Positions 1 through 8,700 of a stretch of DNA of 10,415 nucleotides are shown piece after piece; the first letter of the stretch is position 1; the number at the start of each line of letters is the position of its first letter. Source of the DNA: Monoraphidium neglectum. Lineage: Eukaryota > Chlorophyta > Chlorophyceae > Sphaeropleales > Selenastraceae. Location: positions 4,387 to 14,801 of the forward strand of contig NW_014012174.1 of the NCBI RefSeq assembly GCF_000611645.1, given 5' to 3'. The notes beneath the pieces are model-generated. The model was not told where the DNA came from. It searched no databases and worked only from the letters and a program-made list of their open reading frames with translations. The translations under genes were made by a program, and so were the position numbers.

Positions 1-216
1 GCCAAACCCGCCGTAAGCGTGGGACCCGCCGCCGCGGGCCGGCGCCTGCGGCTGGGGCGCGCCCTGCTGGCGCGGGGGCGGCGGGGGGCCGTAGCCGGCG
101 CCGAAGGCCGCGCCGGGGTCGGGGCGGGGGGCAGCGGGCGGCTGGGGTTGCTGGGGTTGCTGGGTCGGCTGGGGCGGCTGCTGCTGCTGCTGTGGGGAAG
201 GCCCAGGTGGCGGCCC

Positions 217-259
<43 letters not shown>

Positions 260-2032
260 AGTTGCTGCTGCTGCTGCAGTTGCTGCTGCAGCTGTGCCTG
301 CTGCGGGGCCTGTGGTGGCGGGGCCCCGGCTGGGATGCCAGCCGGCGGCCAGGGGCCCGGGCCCTGCACCTGCTGCGGGCCCAATGGCGGCATCGGGAAG
401 CCTGGCGGGAGGTTGAAGCCGGGCGGCAGCTGCCCGGGCCCTGCGGGCGGGCCCATGTTGGGCGGCATCGGGCCCCCAGGACCCATCATGGGCGGGCGCC
501 CGCCAGGCATCGGGCCTGCGGGAGGGGCGGGGAAGGGACGCGTGGCGGTCAAGACACTCACCAAAGTGACGCAGAGTTTGAAATTTAGTGACCGACAACA
601 CAACCGGGGGCACAGCCCGCTGCCCCGCACCTGGCCCGTACGGCCCCTTGAAGTGGGGCGCCAGCTGCCCGTACGGGAAGCCCGGCGGCACCGCGCCTGG
701 CGGAAGACTGCCGGGCGGGAAGGGGTTGGGGGGCATCCCCATCCCAGGCACCCCATGCGGCGGCATGCCGCCTGGGGGAGGCATGCCGTGCGGGGCAAAC
801 CCCCGGGGCGCGCCGTGCGGCGGCGGCGCCATGGGGCCGCCCGGCCCCATCGCCCAGGGCGGCGGGGGCTGCTGGTGCAAGAACGGCTGCTGCAGGGGCC
901 CCTGCGGCGCTCCTGGCAGCATGGGCGTCCCTGGCGCACGTTGCTGCTGCTGCTGCTGCTGCTGCTGCTCTGGCTGTGGCCCGGGAGACGCCAGGGACGC
1001 CGCAGCTGCGCCCCCCTTGAGCAGCGCTAGCAAGCCACCGCCCTTGTCCGCAGCCGCCGCCGCCTGCTTCTGCTGCTGCTCCCGCGCCCGGCTAATCATT
1101 TCGGCCTCCAGTTGCTCAGCAGACATGGCACCCGCCACCATTGCCCCCGCACCCGGCGCCCGGACGGCCGGCTGTGGCGTCCCGCCTGGCGCCGTGGGCC
1201 CGACGGCCGCGGTGGGTGCTGGTTGCTGGGAGGGCCAGAGGGAGGGCGCCTGGGGCCCCAGGGCGGCGGCGGCCGACGCGGAGGCGCCTATTGGCTTGCC
1301 GTCTGGCAGGCCTCCCAGATGGAGGTCTAGGCCGATCGAGAAAGGCTGGCTCGCCGGCGGGAGCGACGCCGCTGGCGCAGCCAGCCCACCGGACGCGGCG
1401 GACCGCATGGCGGACAGCAGCGACGGCACCGGCGGCGGCGCGGGGCCGCTCGCGGGCGCCAGGTGCTGCTGCTGCTGCTGCTGCTGCTGCCGGTTGCCTG
1501 GGGCGACGTCGCCGGCCGCGAGCTTGCGTGCGAACAGCGCGGCGAGCGACAAGTCCTCGTCCTCGTCCTCGTCGTCGCCGTCGCCGACCATCTGCTCAAT
1601 CGGGAGGTCGTCCTCTTCAAACCCGCCAATGGGGTGCTCCTCTGGCGGCGCCTCGAGGCCGTCCTGGCGTGCGTGCGTGCGTGCGTACGTGTGAGAGTGC
1701 GTGCATGCATGCGGGGTGAGAGGGCAGGCGAGGCAAAGCTGAGACGACAGAGCGGGTTGCTTTTAAGACATGAGCTGCCAAGTGGCAGGAGTGGGGCATA
1801 GCGTACAGGGCACCCCGACGCACAACCCTGCTGCGGCGCAAAAGGCCATATGATAGGCGGCTCGGATGCATCCCCAGCTGCCAGCCTGCGATGGCACGGC
1901 CTCGCAACTGCACTGGGCTTCCATTCGGCCGCCGCCACGCTGCAGCCCTCGCACCTCCAAAGCGCCGCCCAGCTCCTCATTTGGGAGCTGCATCTCCCCG
2001 AAGAATCCATACTGGGTGGCGTTGAATTCGCC
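1..2032 (-). CDS. PAT1: PAT1-like mRNA decapping/decay factor, N-terminal part (partial, spliced)
   Basis: Exons read on the minus strand: 2032-1955, 1663-631 and 515-1, running off the left edge; 542 codons are visible. The first exon encodes FNATQYGFFG followed by EELGGALE, matching the N-terminal block of plant PAT1 proteins (FDASQY.FFG, then an acidic EVELGG-type stretch). After a phase-0 intron comes a strongly acidic segment (EEDDLPIEQM, then a D/E run), LSLAALFARKLAAG, the segment MSAEQLEAEMISRAREQQQ, and a long Pro/Gly/Met/Gln-rich region with three main Gln tracts. In yeast, plants and animals PAT1 bridges a DDX6-type helicase and the LSM1-7 ring to promote decapping of deadenylated mRNA in P-bodies. 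The conserved C-terminal helical domain lies outside the window, so the call rests on the N-terminal motif and composition. No in-frame stop interrupts the visible exons. The start codon is not identified: exon 2032-1955 begins at an acceptor, so at least one exon lies upstream. The last donor is ambiguous (631 or 562; both give phase 1). Confidence 0.72.
220..294 (-). repeat. CAG/CTG repeat encoding the largest glutamine tract of the PAT1-like protein
   Basis: Thirteen uninterrupted CTG triplets on the plus strand (220-258), then an interrupted run of CTG, CAG and TTG to 294. On the coding strand this reads as Gln with scattered Leu, ending in 13 consecutive CAG codons. Confidence 0.9.
516..630 (-). 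other. Intron of PAT1-like gene, donor ambiguous
   Basis: The acceptor is CCCGCAG, with the downstream exon starting at 515. The preferred donor is GTGCGG at 630-629, giving a 115-nt intron that joins PYGPG to PMPGG and keeps the Pro/Gly-rich character. A closer match to donor consensus, GTGAGT at 561-556, is also phase 1 and would give a 46-nt intron, adding 23 residues that are not Pro/Gly-rich. The AT-richer composition and a CACTAAAT branch-point-like motif near 588 favour the longer intron. Confidence 0.55.
941..967 (-). repeat. CAG/CTG repeat encoding Q9 in the PAT1-like protein
   Basis: Eight CTG triplets plus one TTG on the plus strand. On the minus strand they are eight CAG and one CAA codon, in frame in the long exon 1663-631. 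Confidence 0.88.
1466..1489 (-). repeat. CAG/CTG repeat encoding Q8 in the PAT1-like protein
   Basis: Eight CTG triplets on the plus strand, read as eight CAG codons on the minus strand just after LAAGDVAPGNR. Confidence 0.88.
1664..1954 (-). other. Intron of PAT1-like gene with tetranucleotide repeat at its 3' end
   Basis: On the minus strand the donor is GTGCGA after a GAG codon (exon ends at 1955), and the acceptor is CCAG before GAC (exon starts at 1663). Both junctions are phase 0 and join GGALE to DGLEAPPEE. The 291-nt intron ends not in an ordinary pyrimidine tract but in five perfect ACGC units (plus 1667-1686) preceded by alternating CA/TG sequence. Confidence 0.65.
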
Positions 2033-2780
2033 CTGCGTACATCAAGCAGGAGCAGGCCATTGATCCGGCGATCTGAGGCACTGGCAGCAAGGCCCCCGTA
2101 GATCCCGTTGCATACATACCTCTTGGACCACCGCCCTTGTGAAGCCTCCAGATGGGCCTACGGGTGGAAGGCGCTTGCAGCGTGGGCTCCAAGCTTGACG
2201 GGACCGCCCAGGCGTATGGGACCGGACGAGTCAGTGTCTACCCACCCATGGCTCCGTCCATCTCTACTACGCCTCCAAGCGCCTCTGAGGCGCTGGAAGC
2301 TAGGCTCTCCCCACAAACCAGATCACAACGTGCTGTCTGGTCGCATGCTGTGGGAACACTGCTTCGTCACGGATCGTACGAGTGCTCATCAATGTCTACT
2401 CAGATCGATGGGATCACTCGACCCCTAGCTTGCAACAGCTGCATTGATCACCTGGCACTGCCTCGTCACCAGGCTGGTGCGTACGCAGTCGGTGCATGCA
2501 CGTATGATGCCGCGACACAGGTGTGTGGCCCTACATAAGCTAAAAGGGGGCATCTTATCACATGATCAGGGCCACGCGGGCAGGGGCGACTTTTTCAGGC
2601 GCGGGTTGCGCGCGCGCAGTCCTTGGGACACCCGCCAAGGACTCCGCCGGCAACATGATGGCGCGCCGCACGCGTCCAGCAGCTTTTCCCCTCAAACCTG
2701 CAAGTTTCTTGTGCATATGCGCTGGGCCCTAGAAGCTTTCGATCACATACACCACAATAGCAGGGAGCGCCGCTCAAACC
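2033..2780. promoter_or_regulatory. Divergent intergenic region between PAT1-like gene and lipase
   Basis: About 750 nt separate the first recognisable PAT1-like exon (minus) from the lipase start (plus). It must contain the lipase promoter and 5' UTR and, in the other direction, the unidentified first PAT1 exon and promoter. The lipase ATG at 2781 has a good context, CAAACCATGG. I see no clear TATA box for either gene. A near-perfect inverted repeat lies at 2278-2294. No open frame here resembles a known protein. Confidence 0.5.
2278..2294. repeat. Short perfect inverted repeat in the divergent promoter region
   Basis: AGCGCCTC, one T, then GAGGCGCT: an 8-bp perfect stem with a 1-nt centre. 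It extends three more pairs (TCC/GGA) if A2277 is bulged. The form suits a dimeric transcription-factor site better than an RNA hairpin, because a 1-nt loop cannot close. Confidence 0.55.
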
Positions 2781-5700
2781 ATGGGCGCCGGCACGCCCCA
2801 CCCGGCTGCGGTGCTGCTGCTGGCGCTCCTCGCCGGCCCCAGCGCAGCTGCGGCAGCGGCAGCAGCGGCGGCGGCCGCAGCCGGTCCCTCCATCATGCCC
2901 GGCGGCCTCGATCTCGGGGAGGCCCTGCTGACATACAAGAACCTCCTGCAGCGCGCCCGCGCCGAGCGCCGCGCGGCGCCGGGCGGCGCGGCGTCCGACG
3001 CCGCACTCCTCGCGTCGCCCGTGTCGCGCCTTGAGGTCTCGCCGCCGCCGGAGAAGATCATCCCCCTGCCCCTGGGCTTCGGCTACGTCAACGCGACCTA
3101 CTACTCGCGCCCGAAGACCGAGCCGACGGGCTGCGGGGCCGGGTCCAACGACCGGACGTGCGGGCACCCGTTCTCCCTTGACGCGCAGCGATACGTCGCC
3201 ACTATGGAGGAGCTCGTGGTTCCCAAGGTATGGCTCGGCCGCCGCCGGCTGCGCGCGCTTCGGTTTGACCGCTGCAGGTTTGACCGATGTTGACCGGTCG
3301 GGGGCGACGGCCGCGGCGCGACGATCGCCGCGGTGGCAGATTGAAGGGCGCGCCCGGGCTGGGGTCTTCGTTTGGTAGAAGCGCACGCGAGCCGGACACC
3401 GCGGAAGCGTGCAGGCAATGTGCATCGATGGGGAGTTTTTCAGAGGGGGCCTGCAGCTGCTTGCTCGAAAGACGTCGGCCTGCTGGCCGGACCGCGGCGC
3501 CCCAACAGATGCAGGATGGGAGTCGCAGTGCTCTACAGGTCCGCTGTCCCCCCTTTGTCCTTGTGATGCCCAGTTTCCCCAGTTTCCCCATCTTTTAAAC
3601 CCCCTGATCCCAATACCCCTTAGCCGTACCCCTCACCCTCACCCTTGCCCCTCAACCTCACCCCTACCCGTCACACCCTTGTTCCTCACCCCCATCCTCA
3701 CGTCCCAGGGCTACCCCCTTGAGGCCTACGAAGTCACCACACAGGACGGATACATCGTGGGTGCCGAATACAATCGCGAGGCCCTGAATATCACCCTGAA
3801 CCCTTGCTTGAGGGGCGCCCAAGCAGGGCGCCCTGGGTGCGCCGCGTCCAGGCCTCCGCAGCCGGCCCTTGCCTGTGCTGCTGCCCCCGCTAACGGCCTC
3901 GCCTCCGCTGCCTGCATCCCTCCGGCCTCGCAGCTGACCCTGTACAGGATTCCCCACGGAAAGTGAGCCCGTAGAAAGGGACACCATCTCAACCTGGTTC
4001 TGGCACATCAGCAACACAGGGTTTACCCCTTCACACAAACGTGTGGAGGGTTTTTTTTACACGTGCACACAAAAAGTGACGTCTCGCTACTTTGTGCCTC
4101 GCAGCACCACCCTGAACCTCACTCCTGGCCACGTCCACCGCATGGCGGGCGGCGGTTGCCTGCATCCCAACGCTTCGTCTGTGCAGCTCACTGTTTAGAC
4201 TTGGGAAACACACCAAGCTCCCCTGCGCTCAAAACCTCCGATTGGCAGGTATCGCAGCACGCAGCGCGGCCCCAAGCCCGTTGTTTTTCTGCAACACGGC
4301 GTCACCCTCGCCAGCAGGTAGGTGATTCCTGCCCGCGCCGCTCACTGCACCGCCACGGGGCCCGGCCGGGCGCGATTTTAACAGCTCAAAAGCGTGCTCC
4401 GGGAGCTGGGTGGACGCGTTGGGCGCGAGCAAGAGTCACTCACGATCAGACCCCTGCCTTGCTCGCTGCCACCCCATTTCGCGTGCGTACATCCAACATA
4501 GGGTTTCCTGCTGCCACACTGACGCGCCACAGTTCAGTGCAGCTTCCTGCACGTGCCAGCGGAAGGCAAAGTGGCGGCCACACAGACCCCTCCAAGCCGC
4601 CCCACCCCACCCAATCCCCACCCCCCTGCAACGGCCAGCTGCTTCGTGGTCCTGAACCCCAACGAGTCCCTGGCATTCGTGCTGGCCGACGCTGGCTTTG
4701 ACGTGTGGATGGGCAACACGAGGGGCAACACCTACTCCAGGAACCATGTGTCCCTCAACAACTACCAAGCAGAGTTCTGGTGGGCGGGTGGGAAGGGGGG
4801 AGGGGTGGGTAGCGCAACTCTCAGCGACGGAGGCGTGCGCCAGCTGAGAGCACAAACAATACTGAGCAGGATGCGATGTAGAAACACGCGCCTGGATGTT
4901 GAGTGTCCGTCTGTGGTGCTTTCAAAGGTGTGCCTGCGGCTGCCAGACCTTTCTCAAGCCACCCCCGCAAAGCAACACCCTGCCTCGAACCTCTCTCGTC
5001 AAACCGCCGCCCCTGCCTGCGCAGGCACTTCAGCATAGACGAGCTGTCCTTGATCGACCTCCCCACCATGATCGATTTCAGTGAGTAGATCGGTCTTGCG
5101 CTTGTGCCCCAGGTGCATCTTGCTCCAGTCTTCTGCGCGCATCAGGCAACGAAGGGCAGCCCTGCGCTGCAATCAAGGGGCGGGCTCCAGGCCGGGCCGC
5201 CAGCACACGCCACCCGCGTACGAAAAACGGCTGGCGCTAGACAGCTGCAATCCGCTGTCAGTCATCTGTTGGTCAGCCCCTCCTTACGCAATCCTCCACT
5301 ATGCCCCTCTCTGCACGACACCGCAGCTTTGGCAAAAACGGATGCCAAGAAAACAGCTTACATTGGGTGAGTGCGCAGAGATTGTGCCGTTTGACACAAT
5401 GGGTGGGCTGCATGATATGATATCAGTGCATCTAAGTCCCCAATCGTCACAGCCGGCGAGCGGACCTGCCCTGCTTGCCGGCGCCCACTCACAGGGTGGT
5501 TGCAGGCTCGCCCCTCAGAAATCGCACAGAGCGTCCCACGCCACCCCCCCTTCTGCTGGTCGCCCCCCAGTCACTCCCAGGGCAGCACCCTCGCGTTTGC
5601 GCTGCTGTCGGCCATACCAGAGTACAATGACAGACTCTCGGTGGTCAACCACATGGGCCCGGTGGTCTTTGTGGGTGAGCCGAATGCATGCACGCACGCA

Positions 5701-8700
5701 TGCATGTATGCACATGCATGGGCACATACGTGCGCGCATGCTCACGCACATGCATGTGTACTTGCATGCAAGCATGCGCTAGAAACTGCAAATCCTGGGT
5801 TGAATCGCGCATCACTTGAGGCAGATGCGTTGCATTTTTTTGGCGGTGCAGAGGCGGCTGATGGTCGTGCCGCGCGCGGCGCACATTGAAATGACAAACC
5901 CTCCCAATTGATCTGAATCCTGCCACGCCTGCCACGCCTGCCACGCCTGCCACGCCTGCCACGCCTGCCACGCCTGCCACGGCTGTCCCCACCTCACATC
6001 CCAACTGATGTGCAGAGGAAGTCACGGCGCCGTTCCTGCGGTTTGCCGCCACGGCTAAGCTTGATCAGGTCACTGGGGTTTGTGGGTAGCGCGGCTCAGC
6101 ATAGCGTAATGGGTGGGGACGGTTGCGAGGTTTGGGTTCAGGGTCGAGCACAGGGTTTTGAATGGCGGAAGAGCTGGAAGGCAGGATCAGCTTTGGGGGG
6201 CTGAAGGGTGCAGGGTTCATCATGGGTTCAACAGCAAGGGCATCAGGGCGTGGCAGTCTTAGGATCCAGGACTACACTCAGGGTTTTGGCTGGTTGCGAG
6301 GGCACGTCATGTCATGGTGCCATGCACGTCGAGCTGCATGTAGGGCTGGCTTGGCGGACTCCCTCCTCGCTGCCCGCGCCTGTGCGTCAACTCCTCGCCG
6401 TGCTGCGCGTTGCTGCCAGATAAACACCATCCAAACGCTTCACACGCCCCAACGGCCCCCGCCGACCGTGCCCTATACCCACCCACCTTTCAACCCTTTT
6501 GCTTTGTGAGCCCAGGTCCTGTCTGATCTGGTGATCCCGGAATTTCTGCCCACACGCCTGACGGCCCCTGTTTCCCAGACTCTCTGCAGGTGGGGGGCAT
6601 GCAGACCCCATGCCGCAAGCCCGAGGTGGCGCAGGGTTTATGTGCGTGCACGCCCAAATCTGTGTCCCTCTGCCGCCCTGCGGTGGGCGCGCCTGTGGAG
6701 GTGGCTTCCGTCTGTGGTGATGCTTCAAATGTTGGGAACCAACCAGGACCTGAACATGGGCTCACCTCCTCAACAACCCCTTTGCCCATCCTGCCATTGA
6801 TGCAATGTCCCTCGATTGGGGGGGGCTGGAGATGCGACCAAACTGTTGGTGTATGTCTGAGCAACAGGTTGGCCGGCCCACCGCTTGGCTGTGCCACCTG
6901 TTGACGTGGTTGCCGTTTTGCATCACCACCAACAACCTTCTGCAGCACCTACCCACCCGATGAAATCTGCGGGGCGCTGATCTCTTTCCTCTTCTTCGGC
7001 CCATCACAGTTCATCAGCCCAGGTGCGCATTGATTCTGCTATCACGGGCCATGCCCCTGTGCATTTCCCCCGCCCATCCGCGGAGCCCAGCCAGCAGCTC
7101 TGCGCACAGCCGCAGCCGCAGCCGCACTCTCGAGGCAAACAGGCCCAGGGGGGGGTGCGATGAGACAGAAGGGCGGCAAACCTGACCGCGCCTCATTTCA
7201 CAAATACGGTAACCCCTTTGCTGGCGGCAAGCTTTTTCTGTTCGACCAGCCGAGCCTGGCCTTGGGACAAATTGAACGACCTGTCTCACCACTGCGCACC
7301 CCCCAAACCAATCCTGCCCTGCCAGATGACTACCTTGCCATCTGGCGCACGGTGGGGCCAAAGTGACGGCCTGCATCCCAATCGTGTTGCTGTAACTCCC
7401 TCGCCCCGTCCCCTGCTGCCCTGGGCTTGCACTGCCACAGCCCCTTCGCCCGCGCCCATCCTGCGGCAACGGGCTGCGACGTTGCAGCTGATGGCGCCCA
7501 CCACGCCTCTGCCGTCTCCCCACCATGCCGCCCGCGCCGCATCCACCTGCACCTATCAGTGGCCATCGGGCGTGGGGTCGCGCAACCTGCAGCACTGGGC
7601 CCAGATGTTCCGGGACAGGAAGCCCACTTTTGCGCAATACGACTTTGGTGGGTGGGAGGCTCGTCGTGCATTCATTCACAGCTTCGCCCTCCTGGGGCGC
7701 GGAGTGGTTTCAGAGGCTGCGCTGGACTGGGGGGTCGCATGGCACAGCCGCCGAGGGAGGAGGGGCGCGGGAGCGGGTGCAGCAATGGGGCTCCCGTCAC
7801 CGTCAGTGGCGACGCATGTGTGTAGGGCACACGACTCACCCCTCGAGCAGCAGCTGCATGAACCAGCCAATATGCCCCCACTCATTTACAAGTATGCACA
7901 CATGCATTTTTACTCACCATCTGGGCAGGCACGCTCTGCAATCGCACCAAGTGGGTTAAAGGCCACCGGCTGGAGCCCCACCCCATGAAGGAGTCCTGCA
8001 ACCAGGCCAAGTACGGCTCCAAGATCCCGCCATCATACGGTGAGCGCCCTTGCACGGCACTGTGCGCCGCGGACAGCCCCCTCTTCAAGCCACGTCAGCT
8101 GGACGCGCGTGCGTGTCCGCCGATGTCCGTTCGCTCGCACGAACCCACAGCTGCCGTGGCGTCACTGGCATCCCTTAGACAACTGGAGCCGCCGCCGCAC
8201 CCTCGCTGCCCACCCGTCTCCCCCCCCTCCCTACGCCTTGCCTGACGTGCCTGCCCCGCGTGCGCCCGGCCCCCACTTGACCGGCCCCCACCAAACCCCG
8301 ATTCACGCGCGCGCCCGGCAGACATCTCGCGCATCAGGGCGCCTCAGGCCTACTTTCTAGCAGAGTACGACGTCCTCACAATGGCCTACGACACGCGGGA
8401 GCAGTTCAGGCGCGTCCCGGCCAACGTGAGCGTCGGGCAGTTTATCTACGCCGGCTACGGCCACATGGACTTCGTGGTGCGTGGCGTGGCGCGAGGCGTG
8501 CCGTCGTGGGCGTCGGTAGCGTGGCGTGGCGTGGCGCAGGGGGGACAGGCGTGCGGTCGGGGGCGTGGGTGGGCCTTTGGGGGGAGCGTTGCAAGGCAGG
8601 TTTTAGGTGGAGCGGGGGCGTGCATGATTGGTACTCAAGCGTGTGCTGCTGCGAGTGCGCGCGTGTGTGTGCACGAGCGTGTGCACGTGCGTGTGCGCCT

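Larger units (their letters stand above)
5675..6015 (+). other. Lipase intron 8 containing two simple-repeat blocks
   Basis: The donor is GTGAGC after GTG-G and the acceptor TGTGCAG before AGGAA, joining the split Glu codon (phase 1). The 341-nt intron holds an alternating purine-pyrimidine block near the donor and a 9-bp tandem repeat near the acceptor. Confidence 0.8.

Noticed and set aside
588..1694. Long plus-strand frame of 368 codons with Cys, Ala, Ser and Gly runs
   Set aside because: It is the antisense shadow of the PAT1-like exon 1663-631. Its Cys and Ser runs come from the CAG repeats and the acidic stretch read backwards, and it has no recognisable domain.
1327..2010. Minus-strand frame of 227 codons rich in Arg, Ser and Thr
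   Set aside because: It is a shifted frame over the same gene and reads through the intron and microsatellite. The adjacent frame gives the conserved FNATQYGFFG and acidic segments instead.
1977..2192. Minus-strand frame starting ATG at 2192 as first exon of the PAT1-like gene
   Set aside because: Its only good donor (GTATGT) leaves phase 1, but the next exon needs phase 0. Reading straight through puts FNATQYGFFG out of frame.
2595..3425. Minus-strand frame of 276 codons
   Set aside because: It is antisense to lipase exon 1, which has a signal peptide and joins in phase to an unmistakable lipase exon.
5924..5980. CRISPR-like array suggested by regular repeats
   Set aside because: The 9-bp units are directly contiguous with no spacers. 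It is a simple tandem repeat in an intron.
6133..6290. Scattered GGGTT/CAGGGTTT words resembling plant-type telomere repeats in intron 9
   Set aside because: The spacing is irregular and no two units are in perfect tandem. They lie inside an intron and look like G/T-rich low-complexity sequence.
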